DNA of 16,892 nt from CAYUYM01 sp964449305 (lineage in GTDB: Bacteria; Bacteroidota; Ignavibacteria; SZUA-365; CAYQST01). The position numbers were made by a program, and so were the translations under genes. The notes below the pieces were generated by a model. That model was not told where the DNA came from. It worked only from the letters and a program-made list of their open reading frames with translations, and did not search any database. Shown in pieces: positions 1 through 8,129 of the stretch (the stretch's first letter is position 1; each line of letters begins with the position of its first letter). The stretch lies in contig CAYUYM010000060.1 in the NCBI GenBank assembly GCA_964449305.1, forward strand, positions 1 to 16,892, written 5' to 3'.

Positions 1-423
1 GTCGACACCTACGGCGGGCGTGCCCCGCACGGGGGTGGTGCATTCAGCGGCAAGGATCCGTCGAAGGTGGATCGCAGCGCCGCCTACGCCGCTCGCCACA
101 TCGCAAAGAACATCGTCGCCGCGGGCCTGGCGCGTGAATGCACCATCCAGGTGAGCTACGCCATCGGCGTCGCCAAGCCCCTGTCCGTGTTCGTCGACAC
201 CCATGGCACGGGTCGCCCAGGCGTCTCGGATGGCGACATCCAGCGGTATATCGAGGAGAAGGTGGACATGACGCCGAAGGGCATCATCGAGCGCCTCAAG
301 CTCCGCCGCCCGGTGTACAGCGACACCGCTGCGTACGGTCACTTCGGGCGCGAGGGTGCCGGATTCACCTGGGAGAAGCTGGACCTCGTCAGGGATCTCA
401 CAAAGGCATTCACCATCAAATAA
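1..423 (+). CDS. metK: S-adenosylmethionine synthase, C-terminal part (5' truncated by window)
   Basis: Methionine adenosyltransferase makes S-adenosylmethionine from ATP and methionine in the cytoplasm. The reading frame is open from base 1 and gives the C-terminal 140 residues, ending in TAA. The first residues carry the family signature VDTYGG..PHGGGAFSGKD, the glycine-rich loop of MetK, followed by KVDRSAAYAARHIAKNIVAAGLA, which is near-consensus. The end (GHFGRE..FTWEKLD) is also typical. The start codon and the N-terminal ATP- and metal-binding part lie outside the window. The gene is followed 28 nt later by ahcY, so the pair probably forms one transcript covering both synthesis of the methyl donor and removal of its by-product. 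Identification is certain; only the 5' end is missing. Confidence 0.97.
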   Translation, partial: VDTYGGRAPHGGGAFSGKDPSKVDRSAAYAARHIAKNIVAAGLARECTIQVSYAIGVAKPLSVFVDTHGTGRPGVSDGDIQRYIEEKVDMTPKGIIERLKLRRPVYSDTAAYGHFGREGAGFTWEKLDLVRDLTKAFTIK

Positions 424-451
424 TCACCGACATTTCAATACCGGAGAATTC

Positions 452-1741
452 ATGGCAAAAGGAAAAGCTGAAGGAAAGAACTACAAGGTGAAGGACATGG
501 GCCTCGCCGCAGAGGGCCGCATGAAGATCGAGTGGGCGGAGAGCCGCATGCCCGTCCTCATGACTCTGCGCGAGAGGTACAGCAAGAGCCAGCCCCTGAA
601 GGGCTGCCGCATCGCAGGCTGCCTCCACGTCACCAAGGAGACGGCGGTGCTCATCGAGACGCTCGTCGCGGTGGGTGCAGAGGTGAGCTGGAGCGGCTGC
701 AATCCGCTCTCCACCTCGGACGACGTGGCCGCCGCGCTTGCGGCCAACGGCGTCAGCATCTACGCCTGGCACGGCATGAACGTGAAGGAGTTCTACTGGG
801 CCATCGAGGAGACGCTCAAGTTCAAACCCAACCTCACACTCGACGATGGCGCGGATCTCATCTTCACGGTGCACAAGCATCATCCGGAACTCATCCCCGG
901 GCTCTATGGCGGCACGGAGGAGACCACCACCGGCGTCCATCGCCTGCGCTCCATGGCGGCCGCGGGTGAGTTGAAGTACCCGGTGATCGCGGTGAACGAT
1001 GCCGAGACGAAGTGGGACTTCGACAATGTATACGGCACCGGCCAGTCCACACTCGATGGCATCCTGCGCGCCACAAGTGTGCTGCTTGCAGGCAAGAACG
1101 TCGTCGTCGCCGGCTACGGGCACTGCGGGCGCGGCGTCGCCATGCGCGCACAGGGGCTCGGCGCCCACACCATCGTCACCGAGGTGAAGCCGACCGCCGC
1201 CCTCAAGGCCACGCTCGACGGGCACAAGGTCATGACCATGGATCAGGCGGCCAAGGTGGGCGACATCTTCGTGACAGCCACGGGCGTGAAGGATGTCATC
1301 CGCAGGCGACATTTCGAATCCATGAAGGATGGTGCCATCGTCTGCAACACCGGCCACTACGATTGCGAGATCAACATCCCCGAGCTCGAAGAGGTGGCGG
1401 AAGGCAAACGCACCATCCGTCCGAACAATGAGGAATACACCCTGCGGCAGCGCAGGACCCGCATCTACCTGCTTGCCCAGGGACGCCTCGTCAACCTCGC
1501 CGCCGCCGAGGGGCATCCCTCGGAGGTGATGGACATGTCCTTCGCCAACCAGTTCATGTCGCAGATCCGTCTGGCCGAGCTCGCGAAGAAGGGCCAGCGC
1601 CTCGGCACCACGGTGCACGACATCCCCGAGGAGCAGGATCAGGAGATCGCCCGTCTCAAGCTCCAGACCATGGGCTACAAGATCGACAAGCTCACCGCCG
1701 AGCAGATCGTCTACATGAACGATTACAGCGCCGGAACCTGA
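452..1741 (+). CDS. ahcY: Adenosylhomocysteinase, short (Thermotoga/archaeal-like) form
   Basis: This enzyme hydrolyses S-adenosylhomocysteine to adenosine and homocysteine using tightly bound NAD, relieving product inhibition of methyltransferases. The ATG at 452 is preceded by GGAGA at 443-447 and gives 429 residues. An in-frame upstream extension would run into metK and lacks family homology. Visible motifs: DDGADL (131-136), the NAD-contacting TEETTTG (155-161), NDAETKWDFDN (182-192, Lys187 and Asp191), the Rossmann loop GYGHCG (221-226), ribose-binding Glu244, GHYDCEI (301-307) and MDMSFANQ (360-367). The protein ends in MNDYSAGT and lacks the C-terminal Lys..HYRY tail that in the longer bacterial and eukaryotic enzymes reaches NAD in the neighbouring subunit. 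The wording AGYGxCGRG and the short tail resemble the Thermotoga maritima and archaeal enzymes from memory. Residue 246, usually Asp in E-x-D-P, is Lys. Confidence 0.97.
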   Translation: MAKGKAEGKNYKVKDMGLAAEGRMKIEWAESRMPVLMTLRERYSKSQPLKGCRIAGCLHVTKETAVLIETLVAVGAEVSWSGCNPLSTSDDVAAALAANGVSIYAWHGMNVKEFYWAIEETLKFKPNLTLDDGADLIFTVHKHHPELIPGLYGGTEETTTGVHRLRSMAAAGELKYPVIAVNDAETKWDFDNVYGTGQSTLDGILRATSVLLAGKNVVVAGYGHCGRGVAMRAQGLGAHTIVTEVKPTAALKATLDGHKVMTMDQAAKVGDIFVTATGVKDVIRRRHFESMKDGAIVCNTGHYDCEINIPELEEVAEGKRTIRPNNEEYTLRQRRTRIYLLAQGRLVNLAAAEGHPSEVMDMSFANQFMSQIRLAELAKKGQRLGTTVHDIPEEQDQEIARLKLQTMGYKIDKLTAEQIVYMNDYSAGT

Positions 1742-1764
1742 TCCACCCACACCGGGCGAAACGG

Positions 1765-1799
1765 ACGGAGGCAGTGTGATCCACTGCCTCCGTTTTTTT
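1765..1799 (+). terminator. Rho-independent terminator after ahcY
   Basis: A perfect 12-bp stem (1765-1776 paired with 1782-1793) encloses a 5-nt loop and runs directly into seven T residues (1793-1799). It lies 23 nt after the ahcY stop and ends 20 nt before the stop of the convergent L,D-transpeptidase gene. The opposite strand has no comparable U-tract, so it mainly stops the metK-ahcY transcript. Confidence 0.95.
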
Positions 1800-1819
1800 G
1801 ATGCACGACGTGTGTCGGT

Positions 1820-3634
1820 CTAGCCGGCCCTGCGTTTCAGCATGGTGAGCATGGCGGCCTTCAGCACCTTGTCCTTGCCATAGATGTCGCCGCGCAGGTG
1901 GAGCTCGCCGCTCTCGTTGACCCAGGCGGAATGGTACACGACATACACGGGGAGGGGATTCGCGAGGTTGATCCACTTCGTGGCACGCGTCTCCTTCAGG
2001 TAGGCCTGGGCCTTGTCGACGGTCCATTCCTGGTTGCCCGCCATCACGAAATCGAAGAGCTTCATGGGTTCCTCCACGCGCATGCAGCCGTGGCTCACCG
2101 CGCGGACGGCATTCCTGAACGGGCCGCGTGTGGGCGTGTCGTGCAGATAGACGTTGTACTGATTCGGGAAGAGGAACTTGATCTTGCCGAGGGCATTGCC
2201 GCCGCCTGGCATCTGAACGAAGGCGATGGGCTTGTTTGCCGGGCGGTTCGCCCAGTCGATCTCGCGGGGATCCTTCGATTTGCCGTCCTCGTAGACGCGA
2301 TAGCCCTGACGCGCCAGCCGTGCGGGATCCTTCTTTGCGACACGCTCCGTCTCCATGCGGGCGATGGCCGCGGGCACATTCCACGGGGGATTCAGCACCA
2401 CATGCTTGATGCCGTCGATGAGCAGCGGTGTCTGCAGCGTGGTCTTGCCGCAGCAGATCTTGATGGAATGAACCAGCGTGTCGCCGGCGTAGGTGTAGAC
2501 GCGGAAATCCGGGATGTTGACCACCACATGCCTGTGCTCCGGCATGCTGAACCATCGGAGCCGGTCGAGGTTGACGCGGATCTGCTGTGTCCTGTCGGCT
2601 GCGGTGACGTTGAGCTTCTCGACCAGGGTTCTGCCGATGATGCCATCCTCGGTCATGCCGTTGAGATGCTGGAATTCGCGGACGAGGGGTTCGAGCGTGG
2701 CGTCGTAGACATTGCCGTTCACCACGGTCCAGGTGATGGTGGTGTCGGCGGCGTTGCTCTGAGCCGCCTTGCGGAAGGCATCCCACCGCCTGCGGCTCGT
2801 CAGCAGCAGGCGCCGGGCGATGGCCGTGATGGCCGGATGCTGGCTGCCCGGGGTGATGCGCGTCTTTGAATCGGGTGCAGGGATCGGCGCCCAGCCGCCG
2901 GCCGCCTCCAGCGCCTCATGGAAGGCAAGCGCCGTCTGCAGCTGGCGATACGCCGGGGATGACGGCTGGATGCCATCAAGCCAGGAGCCGATGTCAGCCG
3001 TTGCCAGCGGAGCGAGAAGTTCTTCGTCCGACATCCTCGGCGGCGGGTACCCGCAGTTGACATCCAGCGCGGTGTAGTCGAACAGCCCCCGTCGCAGATG
3101 CCGCGCATAGGCGGTGACCGCCCGTGAAAGCCCCGCCTCCAGCTCGGCCGCCCTGCGATAGTCCGGATCACCGCCACCCTCGCTGGCGGACATGACCTCG
3201 GCGAACAGTGTGGCGAGACGTGCATGGCCGTAGAGTTCCGGTGGCAGCCCATGCGCACCGGCGGCACCGATGCGGTCGAGGATGACACGGCAGTTCGCGG
3301 CGCCGCTGTCACTCGTGAGCCAGCGCGGTGCGTTTCCGCGCGACGCGTACCAGGAACGAAGCAGGCGCTCGGTGGTGCGGCGCTCCGGCGTCAGAGTGGT
3401 GTCGGCAGGGGCGGACCAGAGCGCGGACAGAGCCTCGGTCATCCGCGTCTGATCGAGCGAGAGCGACACGGGGCCGGTGTCCTTCGCGCCTTCCTCCTGA
3501 TGCTGGGAACCATCCCCCCTCGCACAACCGGCACCGCAGGCCATGGTGGTGGCCAGAAGGAGGACGGCCATGGTCACCAGCCGGGGCCGGTGGGCGGTCG
3601 GTATGGAGCTTGAACAGCGGGCTTGCGGTGTCAC
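1820..3634 (-). CDS. L,D-transpeptidase, YcbB/LdtD type, probable lipoprotein
   Basis: The enzyme is predicted to form 3-3 (meso-Dap to meso-Dap) cross-links in peptidoglycan, or attach proteins to it, in the periplasm. The GTG at 3634 gives 604 residues; AAAGGG sits 5 nt upstream on the minus strand, and the start yields a sensible leader: Arg-containing N-region, hydrophobic stretch 19-32, then two possible lipobox cysteines, Cys33 and Cys37. Order: leader, alpha-helical scaffold region (about 60-290), peptidoglycan-binding-1 domain (about 303-338, with EFQ..NGMTEDGIIG) and YkuD catalytic domain (about 358-545). The catalytic signature is complete: His498 in VYLHDT and SHGCMR with nucleophile Cys517. 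A long insertion in the YkuD domain, about residues 395-460, matches the capping loop of YcbB-type enzymes. It is convergent with ahcY and divergent from the FAH/M23 run. Which LdtD/LdtE-type role it has cannot be told. Confidence 0.93.
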   Translation of the reverse strand: MTPQARCSSSIPTAHRPRLVTMAVLLLATTMACGAGCARGDGSQHQEEGAKDTGPVSLSLDQTRMTEALSALWSAPADTTLTPERRTTERLLRSWYASRGNAPRWLTSDSGAANCRVILDRIGAAGAHGLPPELYGHARLATLFAEVMSASEGGGDPDYRRAAELEAGLSRAVTAYARHLRRGLFDYTALDVNCGYPPPRMSDEELLAPLATADIGSWLDGIQPSSPAYRQLQTALAFHEALEAAGGWAPIPAPDSKTRITPGSQHPAITAIARRLLLTSRRRWDAFRKAAQSNAADTTITWTVVNGNVYDATLEPLVREFQHLNGMTEDGIIGRTLVEKLNVTAADRTQQIRVNLDRLRWFSMPEHRHVVVNIPDFRVYTYAGDTLVHSIKICCGKTTLQTPLLIDGIKHVVLNPPWNVPAAIARMETERVAKKDPARLARQGYRVYEDGKSKDPREIDWANRPANKPIAFVQMPGGGNALGKIKFLFPNQYNVYLHDTPTRGPFRNAVRAVSHGCMRVEEPMKLFDFVMAGNQEWTVDKAQAYLKETRATKWINLANPLPVYVVYHSAWVNESGELHLRGDIYGKDKVLKAAMLTMLKRRAG

Positions 3635-3855
3635 GTGATCCCTTTCGATGGATGATTCGTGGGGGGAAGGCTGAAAGCACGTTCCAGCCGACAAGTTAGA
3701 GAGAAAACGCATGCATGTGCAACTGCGGCCGTCGATGTTCCCAAGCCGCGGGCCCGCCATGGGCGCTGTCCAAGCCTGCGTCCCGCATTCTGTTTTTCGA
3801 GACTGCCATTTTCCGTACGTTTGAAGATGTTTGAACTGCACAGTGAGCAATCAGG
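3635..3855. promoter_or_regulatory. Divergent intergenic region between L,D-transpeptidase and FAH-family genes
   Basis: These 221 nt must hold the promoters for both directions. On the + strand TACGTTTG at 3816-3823 fits the Bacteroidota -7 consensus TAnnTTTG, though no clean -33 TTTG is seen at the usual distance. On the - strand a poor sigma70-like pair (TTGCAC, 18-nt spacer, TAACTT) can be drawn across roughly 3690-3720. A perfect 10-bp palindrome GCGGGCCCGC lies at 3748-3757. No protein-coding ORF here is convincing. Confidence 0.5.
3816..3823 (+). promoter_or_regulatory. Candidate Bacteroidota-type -7 box (TAnnTTTG) for the FAH-M23-serS run
   Basis: TACGTTTG matches TAnnTTTG at all six fixed positions and lies 33 nt before the first ATG. 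The upstream T-rich stretch at 3791-3797 is not a clean -33 TTTG element and is closer than usual. The match is short enough to occur by chance, so this is a candidate only. Confidence 0.3.
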
Positions 3856-4509
3856 ATGGAAATGGCAGCCAAGGATGGAAGGTGGGGAATTGATGTGCGG
3901 AACATCTTCTGCATCGGCCGCAACTATGTGAAACACATCGCCGAGCTTGGCAACGAAGTCCCGGACAATCCGGTCGTGTTTCTCAAACCCACCTCGTCTC
4001 TCCTGGGTCCCGGTGGCAGCATCAGGCTCCCCGGCTTCTCCGGAGACGTCCACTTTGAAACGGAACTCGTGGTCGCCATTGCCGACCGCTGCGCCAGTGT
4101 GCCGGAGGAGGATGCGCTGCGGCACGTCCTGGGCTACGGCATCGGGCTCGACCTCACGGCACGTGATGTGCAGGATGCGCTCAAGGCGAAGGGACTGCCA
4201 TGGACCGTGTCCAAGGGATTCGACACCGCCGCCTGCCTCTCGCAGTTCATCCCCGCGGAGGAGGTGCCCGATCCCTCCGACCTCACCTTCACCTTGCACC
4301 TCAACGGTGTGCTGCGCCAGAGCGGCGATCCGCGTCTCATGCTCCATTCCATTCCCCGCCTCATCGCCCACCTGAGCACCATCTTCACACTGGACCGCGG
4401 CGACCTCATCTTCACCGGAACGCCGGAAGGTGTGGGGCGCATCGAATCCGGTGATCGCCTGTCCTGCGATTGTGCGGGACGCGTGCAGGCGGAATTCACC
4501 GTGGCATAG
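3856..4509 (+). CDS. Fumarylacetoacetate hydrolase family protein, FAHD1/YcgM-like acylpyruvase
   Basis: A single-domain, 217-residue FAH-fold hydrolase, the length of FAHD1/YcgM enzymes that cleave acylpyruvates or decarboxylate oxaloacetate with Mg2+ or Mn2+ in the cytoplasm. Visible: CIGRNYVKHIAELGN (19-33), PVVFLKPTSSLL (39-50), metal ligands Glu68 and Glu70 in HFETEL, Asp99 in GLDLTARDVQ, and KGLPWTVSKGFDT (112-124) with Lys120. All are near-consensus for the YcgM/FAHD1 branch. The start is uncertain between ATG 3856 and ATG 3862: AGGA at 3853-3856 is 5 nt before 3862, so the shorter 215-residue form may be the real one. The M23 peptidase gene starts 6 nt after the stop. The substrate cannot be told from sequence, since members also degrade homoprotocatechuate and gentisate intermediates, and no such pathway genes are nearby. 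Confidence 0.92.
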   Translation: MEMAAKDGRWGIDVRNIFCIGRNYVKHIAELGNEVPDNPVVFLKPTSSLLGPGGSIRLPGFSGDVHFETELVVAIADRCASVPEEDALRHVLGYGIGLDLTARDVQDALKAKGLPWTVSKGFDTAACLSQFIPAEEVPDPSDLTFTLHLNGVLRQSGDPRLMLHSIPRLIAHLSTIFTLDRGDLIFTGTPEGVGRIESGDRLSCDCAGRVQAEFTVA

Positions 4510-4515
4510 TGCGGG

Positions 4516-6783
4516 ATGAAGCCGTTGGTCCGATACGGGTATCATGCGTCGGTCGCCATTGCGGTGGCGTTCATGGCGTGGCGCATCGCCGGTGCCAATG
4601 CACAACTGCGTCCTGTGTCGCCCGGCGTGTCCATCCCGATCGCGTCGGAGACGGATTGGAATGACTACCTCTGGCCCATCGAGGACTGCACGAAGCGCAC
4701 ATCGGATTTCGGCGAGTTCCGCGACTCCCATTTTCACGCCGGGCTCGACATCAGCACACAGCTCAAGACGGGCTGGCCTGTCCGTGCATCGCGTGGCGGG
4801 TGGCTCCAGTCCGCGCGCTTCGAGATCGGGGGCTACGGTCTCTTCCTCGTTCTCCGGCATGAGGATGGCTGGCACACCACCTACGCCCATCTTTCGCGTT
4901 ACGCACCCGTTGTGCGCGAGGCCTATGAGCGGAAGCTCGCCGAGCTGGGCAGGAGCTTCGGCATGGTGGAATGGAGGGATCATGAAGTGCCCATCACCCG
5001 CGGCGACATCATCGCCTATTCCGGGATGAGCGGTGCGGGGAGCTCTCCGCATCTGCATTTCGAGATCCGCGATCCCGAATACACCGCCTTCCACCCCGCC
5101 CTGGCGCCTGCGCTGCGCACACCGGACACCATCGCCCCCGTCTTTCACGCCCTCTGCTTCATGCCACTCGACGCATCCTCCACCGTCGACGGCCGGCATG
5201 ATCCGCTCATCGTTCCCGTCACGTCGCAGGGCGCCGGCAGATATCGCGTGGACGCCGTGCCCGTGCTGACGGGCATGGTGGGCGTGTCGGTGCGGGCCAC
5301 CGACCGCGCACAGGCGGCGAGCGACGTCGGATCTCCGGCATCCCTCGTGCTCATGGTGAACGATGCCGCCTACTTCTCCTCCATGCTGGATCGCATCCCC
5401 TCCGCTCTCGGCTGGCATGTCCGCATCGACCGGGAGAACGACCTCTGGCGCGGTGGCATCGGCGAGTTCCGCAAGCTCTATCGCGAGGAGGGCAACCGTC
5501 TGCCGGTGTACACCCCCCCCGACGCGGGCGCGGGCATGTTCACCACGCACCGGCTCACCCCCGGTCGCAAGCAGTGCCGCATCGTGGCGAAGGACATCTC
5601 CGGCAACAGCGCGGAGCTTGCCTTCTCCGCCATGCTTGCCGTCCGCCCCGCATTCCAGGCCTCGCTGCGCGATGCCTCGGTCGAGATCCGTCTCCACGAC
5701 GCGCGGTCCACCGCGGCAGTGCGCATCCTGACCGTCGGCGCCGACGGCCGCTGGCAGGAGCTTGCCACGTATCGCGACGCCATGATCTCGTCCCTCATCA
5801 CATGGACGCCTCAGGGTGCGATGCCCCAGGTGCTGAAGATTGTGGCCGAGGATGGCCGCGGGGGGGTGTCCGCGCCATGGTACCTCCATCCCTCGCCACC
5901 GGCAGCTTCGGGCACACTCGATGTGATGCGCCGGATCCACGACGACGAGGTGATCTACACGATGCGCACGCAGGTGCCGTTCCGCGTTCCACCACGCATC
6001 ACCGTGTCGCAGGGCACGCAGTCCCTGACGGTGAGCGCGGAGGCCGGGGCCCCGACGCTGTATCGCGCCATTGTCCGCCCGCTCCCGAAGGAATCCGGTC
6101 CCATCACGGTGGTCATCGACGCGATGTGCGGTGCGAAACCCGCGCAGTGGACCGAGACGCTCGGGGTGACGCTCATCACCCCGTCGCAGGGTGGAACGAT
6201 GACCTCGTCGGACGGTGTGTTCACCATCACGTTCGCCCCGGGCGATGCATCCCGCCCCATGCTTGGATGGGTTGAAACGCTGGGGGGAGGCCGCTACAAG
6301 GTCCTGCCGCAGGATGTGCCGCTGGCCGGGATGCCGCGCGTCTCCTTCCGCACAACGGCCGTCATCGCCCGCCAGAGCGTGGTCCGCGCGCAGCATCCGG
6401 ACATCCGCATCCGCATGAAAGCGGTGCCGCGTGCAGATCTGCCCGCCGATGTTGTGGCCGCACGGTGTGGCAACTATCCCGCCACCTACTCGCTGCTCAA
6501 CGACACGGACCCTCCCGGCATCGTCATTGGATCGATGACGGGATCCGGTGCCGTTCCGGTGGCGCTCACCGACGCGACAAGCGGCGTCGACTGGGAGTCC
6601 CTCGTCGTGTCGCTCGACGGCCGCATCGTGATCGCCGATTACCAGGAGGGCGCCGGCAACTGCCTTGCACGCGTTCCGAAGGGAGCGACGGGCACGCTCA
6701 CCGTCCGCGTGCGTGACAAGGCGGGGAATGAGCGCACCACCAGCGCCACACTCGCCGGTCCGGCGCAGCGTGGCAGGAAATGA
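4516..6783 (+). CDS. Exported M23-family metallopeptidase with large C-terminal beta-type region
   Basis: A predicted zinc endopeptidase that cuts peptide cross-links in peptidoglycan, 755 residues. An uncleaved anchor or signal peptide covers about residues 8-30 (hydrophobic, ending AGANAQ). The M23 (LytM-type) domain is at about 64-195: DFGEFRDSHFHAGLDI gives zinc ligands His74 and Asp78, YAHL gives His125, and PHLHFEIRDP gives His179 and His181, so the active site is complete. A 30-residue helical insertion (about 132-160) between the His125 and HLH motifs resembles Bacteroidota members. The remaining 550 or so residues have no motif I can name; they look like several beta-sandwich (Ig-like) modules, and VRVRDKAGNE near the end is typical of such folds. 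ATG 4516 has only a weak ribosome-binding site, consistent with coupling to the FAH gene 6 nt upstream. Lytic activity on the wall is inferred. Confidence 0.9.
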   Translation: MKPLVRYGYHASVAIAVAFMAWRIAGANAQLRPVSPGVSIPIASETDWNDYLWPIEDCTKRTSDFGEFRDSHFHAGLDISTQLKTGWPVRASRGGWLQSARFEIGGYGLFLVLRHEDGWHTTYAHLSRYAPVVREAYERKLAELGRSFGMVEWRDHEVPITRGDIIAYSGMSGAGSSPHLHFEIRDPEYTAFHPALAPALRTPDTIAPVFHALCFMPLDASSTVDGRHDPLIVPVTSQGAGRYRVDAVPVLTGMVGVSVRATDRAQAASDVGSPASLVLMVNDAAYFSSMLDRIPSALGWHVRIDRENDLWRGGIGEFRKLYREEGNRLPVYTPPDAGAGMFTTHRLTPGRKQCRIVAKDISGNSAELAFSAMLAVRPAFQASLRDASVEIRLHDARSTAAVRILTVGADGRWQELATYRDAMISSLITWTPQGAMPQVLKIVAEDGRGGVSAPWYLHPSPPAASGTLDVMRRIHDDEVIYTMRTQVPFRVPPRITVSQGTQSLTVSAEAGAPTLYRAIVRPLPKESGPITVVIDAMCGAKPAQWTETLGVTLITPSQGGTMTSSDGVFTITFAPGDASRPMLGWVETLGGGRYKVLPQDVPLAGMPRVSFRTTAVIARQSVVRAQHPDIRIRMKAVPRADLPADVVAARCGNYPATYSLLNDTDPPGIVIGSMTGSGAVPVALTDATSGVDWESLVVSLDGRIVIADYQEGAGNCLARVPKGATGTLTVRVRDKAGNERTTSATLAGPAQRGRK

Positions 6784-6839
6784 CCGCCAAGAGACCATTC
6801 GAAACAGACCATACAGAACCATCAATCACAGGAACCTCC

Positions 6840-8126
6840 ATGCTCGATGTCAAACGCATTCGCGAAAATCCTGACCTGATCCGGCAGGGCATCATCAACA
6901 AGAACGAACGGGATCGCGTCGACGATTTCCTCGCACTCGATGCGCGGCGGCGCGCCATCATCCAGGAGGTGGAGTCCCTCAAGAACCGCCGGAACGTGGT
7001 CTCCAACGAGGTGGCCGCCCTCAAGCGGAGTGGTGGTGATGCAGACGCCCTCATCGCCGAGATGAAGGTGGTGTCGGATTCCATCAAGGCCATGGACGAC
7101 GAACTGCGCGAGGTGGATGAGCAGGTCCAGGGGGTGCTCCGGTACTTCCCGAACATGGCGCATGCATCAGTGCCCGTGGGGCGCACGTCGGAGGACAATG
7201 TGGAGGTGCGTCAATGGATCCCGGACGGCATCGTCGGTCTCAACGCCGAGGCATCGTTCACACCGCTTGATCACATGGCCCTCGGGGCGAAACTCGGCAT
7301 CCTGGATTTCGAGCGTGGGACGAAGATCAGCGGCAGCGGCTTTCCCCTCTACGTGGGACGCGGTGCCACGCTCGAGCGTGCGCTCATCAATTACATGCTC
7401 GATGTGCATCTTGCGGATCATGGTTTCCGTGAGGTGTTCCCGCCCTTCGCGGTGAACGCCGCCTCGATGTATGGCACGGGGCAGCTCCCCAAGATGGAGG
7501 ACGACATGTACAAATGCGTGGACGAGGATCTCTACCTCATCCCAACCGCCGAGGTGCCCATCACGAACATGTATCGTGACGACGTGCTGGCCGGTGCCGA
7601 CCTCCCGATCTCCCTCTGCGGCTACTCCGCCTGCTTCCGCCGCGAGGCCGGATCGTATGGGCGAATGACCAAGGGCTTTCTGCGCGTGCACCAGTTCAAC
7701 AAGGTGGAGATGGTGAAGTTCGTGGAGCCGGCCTCGTCCTACGACGAGCTCGAGAAGCTCACCGACAACGCCGAATCCATCCTGCGGCACCTCAACGTCC
7801 CGCATCGCGTGCTGATGCTGTGCTCGGGCGATCTGAGCTTTGCTTCGGCCAAGACCTACGACATCGAGGTGTGGTCGCCGGCGGAGAACACCTGGCTCGA
7901 GGCCTCGTCGTGCAGCAACTTCGAGGATTTCCAGGCACGCCGTGCCAACATCCGCTTCAAGCCGGATCCGAAGAGCAGGCCGGAGTTTGTGCATACACTC
8001 AACGGCTCGGGGCTGGCCACATCACGCCTCATGGTTGCGCTGCTCGAGAACAACCAGACGGCCGACGGGTGCATCATCGTGCCAGAACCGCTCCGTCGCT
8101 ACACCGGCTTCGGGGAGATCTCCTGA
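6840..8126 (+). CDS. serS: Seryl-tRNA synthetase
   Basis: This class II aminoacyl-tRNA synthetase charges tRNA-Ser (and tRNA-Sec) with serine. The ATG at 6840 opens with the canonical MLDVKRIRENPDLIRQG and has AGGA at 6830-6833, 6 nt upstream; an earlier in-frame ATG at 6780 overlaps the M23 stop but would add 20 unrelated residues. The product is 428 residues, the normal length. Residues 28-100 form the antiparallel coiled-coil arm that grips the long variable arm of tRNA-Ser. The catalytic core has the serine-binding TAEVP (236-240), motif 2 (CFRREAGSYG..TKGFLRVHQF, 265-286) and motif 3 (NGSGLATSRLMVALLEN, 388-404). The motif 2 wording with REAGSYG resembles Bacteroidota enzymes from memory. 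It lies 56 nt after the M23 gene and 3 nt before the HAD gene. Confidence 0.98.
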   Translation: MLDVKRIRENPDLIRQGIINKNERDRVDDFLALDARRRAIIQEVESLKNRRNVVSNEVAALKRSGGDADALIAEMKVVSDSIKAMDDELREVDEQVQGVLRYFPNMAHASVPVGRTSEDNVEVRQWIPDGIVGLNAEASFTPLDHMALGAKLGILDFERGTKISGSGFPLYVGRGATLERALINYMLDVHLADHGFREVFPPFAVNAASMYGTGQLPKMEDDMYKCVDEDLYLIPTAEVPITNMYRDDVLAGADLPISLCGYSACFRREAGSYGRMTKGFLRVHQFNKVEMVKFVEPASSYDELEKLTDNAESILRHLNVPHRVLMLCSGDLSFASAKTYDIEVWSPAENTWLEASSCSNFEDFQARRANIRFKPDPKSRPEFVHTLNGSGLATSRLMVALLENNQTADGCIIVPEPLRRYTGFGEIS

Positions 8127-8129
8127 CCC

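Noticed and set aside
416..1750. Long minus-strand ORF (444 codons) opposite ahcY
   Set aside because: It is the antisense shadow of a highly conserved gene in high-GC sequence. Its translation is low-complexity (Gly/Ala/His/Asp/Leu rich) with no family motif.
3631..6825. 1064-codon minus-strand ORF opposite the FAH and M23 genes
   Set aside because: It is a shadow of two well-supported genes, runs through the divergent promoter region, and has no recognisable domain despite its length.
6780..6839. Upstream ATG for serS overlapping the M23 stop (ATGA)
   Set aside because: It adds 20 residues absent from the family; the start at 6840 has AGGA and the canonical N-terminus.
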